Shown here: positions 10,143-20,683 of the stretch, piece after piece
Layout of the letters: the number at the start of each line of letters is the position of its first letter
Numbering within the stretch: position 1 is the stretch's first letter
NCBI GenBank assembly: GCA_026225945.1
Contig: JAMJFZ010002307.1
Coordinates: 3,363,001-3,427,000 of the forward strand
Reading direction: 5' to 3'
Source: Cricetomys ansorgei
Taxonomy: Eukaryota > Chordata > Mammalia > Rodentia > Nesomyidae
DNA length: 64,000 nucleotides
Made by a program: the position numbers and the translations under genes
Notes under the pieces: generated by a model
Database searches by the model: none
Seen by the model: the letters and a program-made list of their open reading frames with translations, nothing else
Told to the model about the DNA's origin: nothing

Positions 10143-10224
10143 CGTCTACAGCCTATCCCTATCTCCATCCCGGGTTATAGGAGTCTGGAAAGGTAGAGAA
10201 TCTTACTGATTTAAAAAAAAATTA

Positions 10225-10771
10225 TGGAGAAGACACAGCACAATAATTTACGAGCAGACCTATATAGAATACAACTGCCTGCCTTATTGTCCAGCACGGT
10301 GAGTGGATCAAAGAAATGGGAAGTATACGAGTGTCTATCAAGTGGTTAGCATTTATAGAATATATGTGAATACCATTCAGCCATGAAACAGATGTTGTGC
10401 CATGGATGGAAGAGGAGATCATTATGATACATGAAAAAAAAAAATCCAAGCAAAGGATGACATAGGTTTGTACACGAGTGACCCATGGAATCTTGAGAGT
10501 CTGCTCTCTCAGACCCTGAGAGTACACTGGTGGTCACCAGAAGCTGCAGAGAATAGAGGAGAAGGCTAGGGAGAGGGTGGTCGACAGGTACTAACTTATA
10601 GGAGGCAGGAGTTTTGGTGTGCTTGCGCACAGTAGGGCGACTACAGATGAGAAGAAGGTAGTGTCCATTTCACAGAAAGCCGGAAGAAAGGATTGTAATG
10701 GCTTTTATCACAAGGAAATGAGAACCGAAGAGAGGGATGTGCTTAATCTGATTTAAATATCACACGGGGTG
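10225..10771 (+). mobile_element. Old L1 (L1MA-like) 3' end
   Basis: It follows the order of an L1M 3' region: 'gtctatcaagtggttagcat', 'gtgaataccattcagccatg', 'tgccatggatggaaga' and 'acactggtggtcaccagaag'. Then come 'gcacagtagggcgactacag' and 'agccggaagaaaggattgta'. The ORF2 end is degraded and no coding frame remains. The element is older than the MT-like LTR that follows it directly. Confidence 0.75.
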
Positions 10772-11178
10772 ATGGTTAGTTTTAAATGTCTACTTGCTAC
10801 AACCTAAGAGTCACCTAGGAAGGGCCTGAATGAGGGGACTGCCTAGATCAGCTTGGCCTGTTGGCATGCATGCCCATAGGGATGGCCTTGACTGTTAATC
10901 GACACAGGAAAATCCAGGCTATTGTGCACAGCACCATTTCCTGGACAAGGATAGGGTCCTGAACTGTATAGGACAGGAGGAAGCTGGATGACCACCAGCA
11001 GGCAGTGTGGGTGCATTCTCTCCGCTCTTGACTGTATGTGTTGTGACGGGCCACTTGTGATCTTGGTTTTCTCTGAGACGATGGGCTGTGACCTGAGATT
11101 ATAATTCAAGCAAGCCCCTCCTCCCTGATGCTGCGGTTCCCCAGGCTATTTGTCATGGCAACAGAGGCGAAACTAGAA
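10772..11178 (+). mobile_element. Solo LTR, ERVL/MaLR type (MT- or RMER15-like)
   Basis: It starts 'tgatggttagttttaaatgt' and contains 'caacctaagagtcacctagg' and 'cagcttggcctgttggcatg'. It then has 'gatgggctgtgacctgagat' and ends 'tttgtcatggcaacagaggc'. The length of about 405 bp agrees with a solo LTR. Similar order is seen at 3924 and 20684, with much divergence between copies. Confidence 0.7.
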
Positions 11179-12165
11179 CGTGGGATATGTACATTTCAAA
11201 ATATTACCTGGCTCTGCATTGATACAAATAATTGTTGTGTTTCTGAGTAGTAGCTGAAACAGTAGACTGTGAAACAAGGTTGGGTGCAGGCAGTCACATT
11301 TCCTGTGTCCCCACTTCTCTTCTGGCAGAGCCAGGGACAGGTAGGACAGCCAGAAGGGGCAGTGGGCAAGTATGCCTGTAACATCATGCCTTTTCTCATC
11401 ATGAAATCGCTGTGTTTGGGTCCAGACAAATGGTCAAAATCCTCCAGCACTAGTTTACCACATCCACAGAGCAGTGCAGGCCATATAAGGGATAAAAGTG
11501 GTAGTACCTCTTTAAAGAAAGCACACTGTAAACTGTGACTTCCTCATCACTTTTGATAGAAGCTTTTGTTTATTTGTCATCTGTCTCTAAACAAAACGAA
11601 ATCTGAGCCAGTGAAGATGAGGGTGGGAATCTTGTCTAAATAGTACAGCTGTTCTTGAATTTCCACCGGGGTGGTAGCAGCATGCCTCTTCATGACAGTT
11701 GGCGCAAGCCTGTCTCCCGTAACTCAGAGTCCTGTAACTGCATTTACAGGACCCAGGGAAGAATGGCAATTCGGAATCTATCATGGGGATGTGGGATGAC
11801 TTTTGATTATGTGGTAAAAGCTAAACACTGGGAATTGAAAAGACTCAATTGTACAATACATTGACCGCAATTCATAGCATAGTCTCGCAGAAAACACTCA
11901 GAAGAGTGGCCACAAAGTGTTGTCACCATAGAAATGGTAACTGTGAGGTGATGCCTATGGACCTTGCTGGCTTGGTCATGTCACCATGCACATGTACTTC
12001 CAAGCACTATGTCGGCCATGAAACACATACATTTTCCTGTCAGTTAAAAAGAAAAGTTAAAAACCAGCAGCTAATTTCCTTCCGTCCCTTCCCTATTTTA
12101 ATATATTCTTTGATTTTTCTTTTTTAACTCATTATTCTTTCACAATCTCTGTCTTTCTCTTTCTC
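11179..12165. other. Unassigned sequence, 1 kb
   Basis: No recognised repeat. Short frames only. The interval ends at the large CA minisatellite. Confidence 0.4.
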
Positions 12166-12583
12166 ACACACACACATGCACACAGAACACACACATGCAC
12201 ACATGTGAGCATGCACACACACACACATGCACACAGAACACACACATGCACACATGTGAGCATGCACACACACACACACATGCACACAGAACACACACAT
12301 GCACACATGTGAGCATGCACACACACACATGCACACATGTGAGCATGCACACACACACACATGCACACAGAACACACACATGCACACATGTGAGCATGCA
12401 CACACACACACACATGCACACAGAACACACACATGCACACATGTGAGCATGCACACACACACACATGCACACAGAACACACACATGCACACATGTGAGCA
12501 TGCACACACACACACATGCACACATGTGAGCATGCACACACACACACACACACACACACATGCACACAGAACACACACATACA
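12166..12583. repeat. CA-based minisatellite with two unit lengths
   Basis: The phrase 'catgtgagcatgcacacaca' recurs with starts at about 12204, 12255, 12308, 12338, 12389, 12442, 12493 and 12525 (positions of 'tgtgagc'). Spacings are therefore about 51, 53, 30, 51, 53, 51 and 32 bp. The long unit carries an extra 'gcacacagaacacacacat' block that the short unit lacks. All reading frames over it are repeat peptides (Cys/Val or His/Thr). The array has a higher-order pattern of long units followed by one short unit. Confidence 0.93.
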
Positions 12584-13035
12584 TGTTGAAAAATGCTCTC
12601 AGCGAATTTAAGAGTGCCGTTGATGGCATATATATGGCGAAAGGAATCAAACATGAGAAAGAATTTGTACAGACTCTGAAAATACACAGATGGAGGGAAA
12701 ACTGGAAAGGAATGAAGGAAGCTTATGGGAACCTGGGGTACTATTAAAGAAGCAAATATTGAGGTTATCCAAATAACATCAGGATTGATTTGAGAGTGCC
12801 AAAGCGTTAGAAAGCATTTCCAAAGAAATGATACCTAACAGCGAGGAAGGTTACAAACGTCCAGGTAGAGGATAGTCAAAGCTCACCAGTTTTTAACTCA
12901 GTTTAAGTCTGTTTTAAAGCATAATCGAGCTCTCATGGGGGAAAGATGAAGAGAAAGGAAACTTGTGCCGACCCAGTCCACATAGCCAAAGCCACACCCT
13001 TCAGAGGAATCTCATGGGCCAGGAGGGAGAGACTC
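12584..13035. other. Unassigned sequence, possibly L1-derived
   Basis: It lies between the minisatellite and the clear L1 homology. It is A-rich on the plus strand and could be the more decayed upstream part of the same old L1. I cannot show this by eye. Confidence 0.3.
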
Positions 13036-14370
13036 CAGATTTTTTTTTTTTTCAGTATAAAAAAGGGCAAAAATCAGCCAAGAGCCTTATATTAAAAAAA
13101 AAAAAATCCCTTCCAATTGAGAGACAGTTTCCTAGAAAAATGAAAGAGACTATGCCATGCCTCTGTTTGGTCTGCTCTACCGGCAATGCTAAAGGAAGAC
13201 CTTGCACTAAAAAGGGGAGAGAGAATGGCAGTAAGGAGACTGCCCAGGAAGGTATGTAGGAGACTCACTGGTAAGAATAATTACACAAATTTGGAATGCA
13301 GTAATATGTGTGGTATATAAACTACTTAACATTTGGCATGAACACTGAGAAGGAAAATAGTGAAAGATAATATTGGTAATGGTATACATTGCCTATATGA
13401 TAGTCAGCACAGAAATAAGGAAAAGGGACACCAAAGACTCTGTGTCAAGGAAAGTGAACGGCGTTGGGGAGCTTGATATCAGTGAATCTTCTCTTGTTCT
13501 TTGGTTTGTCCCTGTCTGGTCTATACTGTCATGTGACATTTGTATTATCACAAATGGACTTTTGTCATACTCAAAAAATACTTTAGGTAAGCCTGATAGT
13601 GGCCATAAAGCAGAGTATCTATAACAAATATAACAAACATCCTGAGAATAAAACACCAGTAGAGTATAAACCCCCACTAAGTAAAACTGTAAGAGAAGGA
13701 GAGAAACAATATTAGAAAACCAAGTTACATAAAGTTGATTGTAAGACCTTTACTGTCAATAATTACCTTAAACATAAGTGGATCAAATTCTTCTGTTTAA
13801 AGACATAGAATGACTGAGTGGGTAAACAATAACACCCAACTATATGTTACAAAAAACTTACAGGACCTTTGAAGATATACACAACAAAATGATTATCAAT
13901 AATAATACAATAAAATAGACCTCATATAAAGGGTAAAAATAGATAAAGTATGTTGTTACATAATACTAAACTCGCAAATTTAGCAAGAAGAAATAGCAAT
14001 CCTAAACATATATGAACCCCATATTTAGGAACTAAATATATAAGGAAAAGTAATAATAGACCCAAAGAGATAAATATGCTCTAATACTTTTAGCAGTGGA
14101 CAGATTATCCAACTAGGAAGGCTGCAAAGAAACAGGACAGTGAGATTTCCTCTTAGACACAGTAAGCCTAACACATTTACAGAACATTCCATTCAATAGC
14201 TGTCTCATATACATACTTCTAATCATTACAGGGACCATTCTATAGGATACATGCTGTGTTGGGCACAAAACAAGCCTGATAAAACTCTAAAAAACTGAAG
14301 CCGTCTCCAGTATCTTGTCATCCAGAATGCAATGCAGAATGAATGACTACATCTCCAGCTCCAGATGATC
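13036..14370 (+). mobile_element. Ancient L1 fragment (3' of ORF1 into ORF2 endonuclease region)
   Basis: It shows the ordered phrases of old mammalian L1: 'ggcaatgctaaaggaagacc' (linker before ORF2) and 'cttaaacataagtggatcaa'. 'gactgagtgggtaaacaata', 'acacccaactatatgttaca' and 'taaacatatatgaaccccat' follow, then 'cacatttacagaacattcca', 'ggaccattctataggataca' and 'tgtgttgggcacaaaacaag'. These belong to the endonuclease part of ORF2. The frame is broken by many stops and indels, so it is inactive. The 5' and 3' parts are missing. Confidence 0.85.
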
Positions 14371-14399
14371 TCTCTCTGATGTCTTCTAATCCCTAAGCC

Positions 14400-15010
14400 T
14401 ACTGAGGACTAAGGAGGAGACTGTGTGACCTGTTGAGCTGCGTGAGTCACATGTGGGCTCCAGGCTGCGGCTCTCATGAGGCCCCGCCCAGGCTGGGGCG
14501 GCTTTTCATGGATGGCACTGCCTGCCAGCCATTCATGCTCCTGTAGGCAACCCCTCACCACACTCTGGGGACACCTCGCCTGCACTCTGCGAGCGACCCC
14601 CGTAAACTCATTGGTTTTCTAACTCGAACTTGGGTGGAATTGTTTGCTTGGTTCATTGTGGTGCCCTCTCTGAGGTGAGCAGATGTCTACGTCTCCCTGG
14701 GGAAATGCCTCACACAACAGCTGCTTTTCTAGAACAGGAACTACAAGGAGGGGAGGAAAGATTCGGCGAGGGGAGGGCTGACACGTTCTGATCCAATGGG
14801 AGTTTCCCAGTAGCATGGCCCATCGATGTCATAGCTAAGCGAGGCAAGGGGCACAGACGCGCCCTGCAAATGGGCTGCTTCCTGAGAAGGCTTGCAATCT
14901 TGGGCGGGCGGAGACGGTTACTTTGGCTCATAGCGACTCACGGAGAAGGTCTTTATCAACACAGTGGCAACCAGAGCTCACTGTGGAGGTGGGAACGGGC
15001 CTCAGTCCCA
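14400..15010. promoter_or_regulatory. CpG-enriched patch with GC boxes (candidate regulatory element)
   Basis: I count roughly 22 CpG in the 555 bp from 14455, well above the surrounding DNA. It holds GC-box matches 'ccccgccc' (14482-14489), 'ggggcgg' (14495-14501) and 'gggcgggc' (14902-14909). It also holds a CCAAT pentamer (14793-14797) and an AP-1 heptamer 'tgagtca' (14443-14449). No exon is visible next to it. A promoter, an enhancer or chance GC richness are all possible. Confidence 0.3.
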
Positions 15011-15129
15011 GGGGCTGTCTGAATGCTGAGCTCTGCTTTCTACAGCATGATGTCACCACGCTATTCAATCCCTGCTCCAATCTCAGGCTTTGCATGTCTA
15101 TCCACATAGCAACCGCACCTCCCATGTGT

Positions 15130-15335
15130 ATGTCTTTAAGATTTATTTTTATCTTTGATTATGTGTTATCTGTGTGGGGATATGCGCAGGAACACAGATG
15201 ATTGTAGAGGCCAGGAGAAGCCATCAGATACCCTGGACCTGGAGTTATTGGCTATTGTGAGCCACCTAATGCAGGGACTGGGAACCCAGGCCAGCTCTTC
15301 TGGAAGAGCAGAAAGTGCTCTAAATGGCTGCTCAG
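15130..15335 (-). mobile_element. B2 SINE, antisense
   Basis: 'aagatttatttttatctttg' (tail side) is followed by 'gtagaggccaggagaagcca', 'cctggacctggagttattgg', 'ttgtgagccacctaatgcag' and 'gcagaaagtgctctaaatgg'. Confidence 0.85.
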
Positions 15336-15654
15336 TCTGTCCTGCCCCTTCTCCTATTTTTAAAGGTTACACAAGTCTCTTATCTATCACAGAAGAGCAT
15401 CCACTCTAAGGAGCATTAAGGGAACCATGTACACACTGCAGGACTAATACTGTAAGAAAGCGGTGAATATTTGTTCAATATTAACAAGCTGGCCTGGCAT
15501 CAGAATTGACTTTCCCTTATGAATGAATTATATGAATGAATTCCCTTATTGACCTTCCCTTATATGAATGAATTCACAGACATGTGGGAGACCAGTACTT
15601 GCATAGTAGGTACTGATTTGTTCATATGCTTGTTCTTGCTTTATAGCTTTTATT
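15336..15654. other. Unassigned sequence with a local duplication
   Basis: It carries the short duplication at 15504-15575. Nothing else is recognised. Confidence 0.4.
15504..15575. repeat. Local direct duplications
   Basis: 'atatgaatgaatt' occurs twice and 'atgaatgaatt' three times, and 'cttcccttat' recurs. This gives an imperfect array of three short units. Confidence 0.8.
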
Positions 15655-15755
15655 AACCTGGTACACATGCTATGTAGCCCAGACTAGCCTTGAACTCATG
15701 GCAGTTCTCCCGCCTCAGCCTTCACAGTGCTGGGATAACAAGTGTAAGCCACTAT
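15655..15755 (-). mobile_element. Old B1-type SINE, antisense
   Basis: 'gctatgtagcccagactagc', 'cttgaactcatggcagttct' and 'cagtgctgggataacaagtg' give a diverged B1 right and left arm. Confidence 0.7.
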
Positions 15756-16240
15756 GATGGTTATTCTTGGCTATCCACTCGACTGGATCTATAGTTAACT
15801 AAGCTCAGATGCTGGATACACCTGTAACAGTGGTTTAAAGTGGGAAGTCCCTCCCTAACCGTGGCCAGCAGCTTCCGGTGGCAGCTGGGCAGAGGGCATT
15901 CTGAGGAGTGGACGCACTGCTTTCACGAATCTCTGGTGAGTTCCTTTACTCCGATGCTGTCCCCCACCACTGTTGCTGCATTTGCTTTGCTGACACCAGA
16001 GCCCAGCTTCTTTGGGCTCCTAATGTGGACCGAAGACCAGTGGCCCCCTGGGATCCTCCAGGTTCTCAGCATGAGCTTGGGATGACCGAGGCCTCCTGTT
16101 TTGTGGACTGAATAGCTACTGGGTTCTCAGCTCCACCGGTATGAAGACGCCATTGTTGGACCCAGCCAACATAAATGGCAATGTAGTAAATGCCCTTTGC
16201 CTCATCCTGTAGGCTCTGTTCCTTAGAGAACTCTGGCTGA
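15756..16240 (+). mobile_element. ERVL-type LTR (MLT2/RMER-like)
   Basis: It opens 'tgatggttattcttggctat', like the MLT2-type start (tgatggttaattttggctgtcaac), and closes 'gctctgttccttagagaact' followed by 'ctggctga'. That close fits the classic MLT2 end (ctctggagaaccctgacta). Between them are 'gggttctcagctccaccggt' and 'ggatcctccaggttctcagc'. It is diverged and the exact subfamily is unknown. Confidence 0.6.
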
Positions 16241-16424
16241 TGCCGCCACCCTGCTCAGCCTGAATCTTCTTCCTGTGAGAATTTCAGAGGGTGGACTACT
16301 CACAGGAACGAGACTTTGATGAATTTCTATGGGTGAAAAAGAAGTTAACCGAAGCCTTGAAGACACATAGACTGGAGAGACAAGCTAACTTCAGGGGACG
16401 TCCGTCCACTTGTCCCACAGGCAG

Positions 16425-16560
16425 AAGGCTGGGCTCTGGAGCTAGGAGGTCTGCTTGTGACATCTGTCACTTCCTGGCTCCATCAACCTGTTACCTTACG
16501 CAAGTCTCTAACCCAGTCTGAATCTCCATCCTTCGTCCCTGAAGTTGAGATTGGGGTGCT
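16425..16560 (+). mobile_element. MIR SINE fragment
   Basis: 'gggctctggagctaggaggt', 'gtcacttcctggctccatca', 'ttaccttacgcaagtctcta' and 'acccagtctgaatctccatc' follow the MIR order (ctctggagccag, cttactagctgtgtgacc, gggcaagt, aacctctc). It is ancient and predates the rodent SINEs. Confidence 0.65.
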
Positions 16561-18075
16561 TTACCCAAACAGGTGCTGTGACACTCAAGTGCAATCCTGT
16601 GGAAATCTCCCATGGTGCTTAGGAAGGTCCCCTGCACGTGGACGCCATCCTTTCATGTTTAATACAACCAGACGCCACTGACTTCCCAGAATGCTAGTTG
16701 GCCCGATGCAGCAGTTGTATGTAAAGAAGACTCCGGATTTATGCTTTCCCTGGTCTGAAGCCAGGTTACCACGGCACTAGACGTGTCACAGGAATGTGCC
16801 AGGACCAGGTAGGATTCTCAGCTCAGCCATGGCCTCCTCAGGAAAGCAATTTCTTCTTGCCTGGAACAGTATTTTACAATTGGATCAGACTGAGGCCTCC
16901 GCCACAGCTGGGACCCAGGGAGGTTAGCTAACCTGAGCATCACCTGGAGTAGGCGATCTGTGCAGGTGGGTCTCCTTTCCCTCGTTTGCTCTGTGGACGT
17001 TCTTTGAGCTCTTTGGAATCCTAAGGTGGTCTTACAGAACCCACCTGCAGTTCTTCAAGCGCTCTGTCCAAGACTGATGGACGTTCCACAAATCGCTGTT
17101 TTTCAGTTCCCTGTTGCTAAATCATCACAGTATCGTCATCAGAGCTGGGGCTCAGACAGGGCACACTTATGTCACAAGGCCGGCTCCAGGGACTAATAGC
17201 TCTGGTTTTAGGCCAGTCTGGAACAAACCCCGCAAGACCCCCAGTAAACTATTGTGGTAACCAGGCACTCCTGGGAGCCATTGCAGCAGCCTGCGTTCAA
17301 CTCTGTGAGTCTCTAAGCACACAAGAAAACAATCCTGAATTAGATGTGTTCTTATAATCTAGGGAAGGCCTTTAAAAATGTTGGAACAAACCGTGTCCCA
17401 AATTGGTTCCGTAATTAAGGTATGCAGATCTCGGCTTGGAAGATCCCTCACGTTGGCTTTAAGGGCCTCTGTAAGTGAGCAGATAATTGCATATAGGAGC
17501 TGCAGGGCCGTTAGAGCAGCTTAATCTACAGAAAGCTTCGGATATTAGGGGCTTCTGGGACTCTGCTTCTACAGTAATGTCTCATCTGCAGATATTACCC
17601 CATATGTGTGCTTTTCCCCATTATATTTTTTTCAGAGCTGGGGAGCTCACATTTGGGTACGATTTTGTAACAGGATGGATAGGTACCCAAAAGATACTTT
17701 GATAGCCATGAAAGGTAAAACATAATGAGAAAACTGCTTAAGATTTCCAGGGTACAATTCTCATGACCTGTTAAACCTGTATGTGGTGGGGAGGCAACAG
17801 CCTGAGGGTCCCAGAGAGGGGGACGTTACATTTTGTTTAGCCTCAACCGTGGGGACAGACACTGTTTTAACTCCTTTATCTTACCCTTAGTAAGTCAGGA
17901 GAGCAGCAGGTCCAACATCCAAAATGGGCCTCGGAGTTTCATCTTCTCGGGGATTTTGGTGGCGAACAGGTCAAAATGAGACTATAGCTCAGAGAGAAAC
18001 AGCAAGGGCAAGCTGTGTGGCCAGTCAACCTGCAGTCTACCAGATAAAAGCATCTCACTCCAGTTGTGATAAATA
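16561..18075. other. Unassigned sequence, 1.5 kb
   Basis: No recognised repeat or coding exon. It contains 'gagcatcacctggagtaggc' at about 16935, which hints at a MER5-like relic but is too short to call. Confidence 0.4.
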
Positions 18076-18530
18076 TTGGGGACTGGGGAGTTGGCTCAGT
18101 TTGTAAAGTGTCCTCCAAGCACGAGGACCTGAGTTTGGGTTTCCCAGCACCATGCACAAAGCAGGGCACGTGTGTTCGCCATCCAATGCCGAGGCGGAGG
18201 CAGGCAGGTCTTTGGAGATTACTGTCCAGGCAACCTAGCTGAGTTAGTAGGCTCCAGGTCTGGAATGAAACCCTGTCTCAAAAAATAAGGCAGCTGGGAC
18301 ATCTGGGTGGCTTTTGGGGGAATGCCTGACTAGTGGAGTGGATCTCTGGAAGCCGCATCAAGGTGGAAGGAGAGAACCGATATGCACACTCACATCGCTC
18401 ACACACATTAGCAATCTTAAATAAAAACGCTCAACTGAGGAAGACACTTGGCATTGACCTCTGACCTCCACATGTATGCTGACACACATGCATGTGCATC
18501 TACATATACAGACACACACAGCCGAGCAAG
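18076..18530 (+). mobile_element. B4 SINE, sense, interrupted by a B3-like insert
   Basis: It begins 'ggggactggggagttggctc' (ID-like head) and continues into the B1-like middle 'gccgaggcggaggcaggcag'. 'aaccctgtctcaaaaaataa' follows. The B4 tail 'actgaggaagacacttggca', 'ttgacctctgacctccacat' and a CA-rich end resume after about 140 bp of inserted sequence. Confidence 0.82.
18291..18430 (+). mobile_element. B3-like SINE nested in a B4
   Basis: 'aaggtggaaggagagaaccg', then 'cacactcacatcgctcacac' and a short 'aaataaaaa' tail are typical of the B3 3' half. The 5' part is diverged. It sits exactly where the B4 order is broken, so it inserted after the B4. Confidence 0.6.
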
Positions 18531-18654
18531 TATATGCACAATCCCAATGCCCACCCCCCACCCCAGTAATTCTCAAACAACTGACAGATAAAACCAAATT
18601 GCCATAAGTAGTGATAGAGTTACTGGGGATAGAAGCTCCTTCATGGTACTGGAA

Positions 18655-18742
18655 GTAGTTAAGGAAGTAGTTAAGGTTACTGTTTTGTTAGTGTCTGCTG
18701 TGTTCAAGCCCTCCCCTGCCCGTGTTCAAGCACCCCCTGCCC
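18655..18742. repeat. Two short tandem duplications
   Basis: 'gaagtagttaag' is repeated head to tail near 18652-18675. A 22-bp unit with core 'gtgttcaagc' and 'cccctgcc' is repeated at about 18699-18742. Confidence 0.8.
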
Positions 18743-20519
18743 TTAGTATTTCACCTCTTTCCTAATGGACCACATACAAAGGCCTGGCTTCAACCCCCAC
18801 TTCTAGCCCGTCGTGATATTAACAAAGCCTTTGCTTTTTAACATAATGGAGGAAGGGCTTAGTAAAACAAAGGACATCATAATTTATTGTTTTGAGATTA
18901 TTGATTCAATAAATTAACAATAATTTCCATGTAGGCTAGGAAACCTGGTGCCATAGAAGTTTATTTATTCCTATTTTAGCTAGCATTGATTGGCGTATTC
19001 ATATTGTCCCAGGGCACCACACTCAGGCTGTCAGGTGAATTGTTCTCTACTGCCCAGGAGACAGTAAAATAAGCATTCAACAGTGGCTCCCTTAAAAACC
19101 AGAAACAGCTCCCACCACCCCTTCAGAAGATCAGGGATAGTTCAGATAGTGCTTTTAGTCCTTGTTGTATGTACGTTGGTCCTTGCTCCCTGAAAACATT
19201 CCAAGGACAAAAGTTTTAAGAGCGTCTCGCAATTGTTAGCAAACAGGATCCGATAGCAGGATTCACAGGGTCTGAATAGACACATTTTGGGGGGCTTGCC
19301 TTTAATGTGCCGTTTCTATGTTGCATATCAGAGCAAGTTGAATTTAGTCATCTGGATTTTTTCCCCATGTTTCAGAAGTTCTGTCCCTGCAGTGGTACAG
19401 TGGAGAATGGATTCTCAAGGAGGATGCATTGCAAGGCTGTCCATAACCTGGATAAACAGGTATTTCTTTTGTGTTCAGATAGAGCTGATTAGTTGAAAGA
19501 AACTGCTGGCAGCAGAACAGTGGATGCTGGAGACACACCCTTGCCGTCCTTCTGAGCAAACCGACTTGATGAGGTGGTCTTCTGTTTGTGTGTAGTCACC
19601 ATTGGCTCTGTGACACCCGAGTAGCATGTTTCTTTGTTTTCTTCTAAGTTTAATGCTGTGTTTTCCGATGCCATCTCTTTCCTTTCCTGCCACCAAGAAA
19701 TCTCCACATTGAACCGTGATTTAGAATGGGGCGTTTGTGGTAATTAATAAGACGAAATGAAATAAAAGGCAGCAAAGCTCTTAGTAACCAATGGCTTACG
19801 ATGCACACGGGCTTTAACGGTTGCTGGCGGTAAATTGTGTCTCAGAATGCAACTCAGGAATTTGAAGTTGTCAGATTAACTGCTGTATTTACTGGTCTGT
19901 TTGATTAGGTGAGTGTAATTTATAGTCCCTCTTGGAGACCTAAATAGCAACCATTTCCTACCAAAACAGTGCCGAGAACAAAGGCCCCATTCACAGGGCA
20001 GTGGGCATTGCTCCGTGGGCCTCCGCATCTGAAGCACCATGGTTACCAAACACCTTCTTCTAAAGGTGCAGCTAGTTTTTTAAAGAGTATATGGAGCAGG
20101 CACACACCAAGTCTCACCAGCATCACATGGAGTGGGGTTTTACTTTTATTCTTTTGGTACTGCCGTTATTTCCAGGGATCTAGTGGAAAATGAGTGGTCG
20201 TTTCTGAAGGATGTCAGACAAGAGAAAAGCCATGTTGGTGGATGTTGTCTTGTCTCAACCTTGTAACTACTTGTAAACAACTACTTGTAAACAAGTAGTT
20301 GCGAGGATGTGATGCCTGTGTTTTGAGTCAAGGAGCACTGTTTTGAGATGCTCCATAGGCCGGCTTCCACTGGGGACCTGGAGCTCAGGATGTCCCACCT
20401 CCCACCTGGGAGTACTATAGCCTACATTTTAGAATCAATCGACTAATAGTTACCAGGGGTGTACATACAGGCTTGTGTATATATAGAGGCCAGAGGACAA
20501 CTGCAACTGTCATTTGTCA
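18743..20519. other. Unassigned sequence, 1.8 kb
   Basis: No recognised mobile element. It contains the hairpin at 20278-20301. Frames of up to 76 codons have no recognisable content. Confidence 0.4.
20264..20301. repeat. Perfect 11-bp inverted repeat next to a direct repeat
   Basis: 'caactacttgt' (20278-20288) is followed, after two A, by its exact reverse complement 'acaagtagttg' (20291-20301). The upstream copy 'aactacttgtaaac' (about 20266-20279) is a direct repeat of the left arm. This forms a cruciform or hairpin candidate. Confidence 0.9.
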
Positions 20520-20683
20520 GGTGCTCTTTTGTTTTTTGAAGACAGGGTCTCTCATGGCCTGGAGCTTGCTAAGTAAGTCAGGCTGGCCAGTGAGCACCAG
20601 GGATCTGCTTGTCCTGGTGCTGGGATTACAAGTGTGTGCCACCTTTCCTGGCTTTTAAAAATGTGGGTTCTGAGTATAGAAAC
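20520..20683 (-). mobile_element. B4 SINE, antisense, left arm of a split copy
   Basis: 'gttttttgaagacagggtct', 'ctggccagtgagcaccaggg', 'tggtgctgggattacaagtg' and 'tgtgggttctgagtatagaa' follow antisense B4 order. It is cut at about 20683 and continues at 21072. Confidence 0.85.

Noticed and set aside
12166..12583. Regularly spaced repeats resembling a CRISPR array
   Set aside because: The 'spacers' are themselves CA repeat, not unique sequence, and the host is a mammal. It is a minisatellite.
12124..12747. Overlapping frames of 76 to 187 codons that look cysteine-rich (Cys/Val/His) like a toxin or keratin-associated protein
   Set aside because: They come from the CA minisatellite and exist in several frames on both strands with the same repeat peptide.
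16291..16521. Frame beginning MDYSQERDFDEFLWVKKKL, which reads like a real protein start
   Set aside because: It runs straight into a MIR element in a frame unrelated to any known exonised MIR, and nothing else supports an exon. It would need RNA evidence.
16920..16990. MER5-like phrase 'gcatcacctggag'
   Set aside because: Only about 15 bp match and the flanks do not continue in MER5 order.
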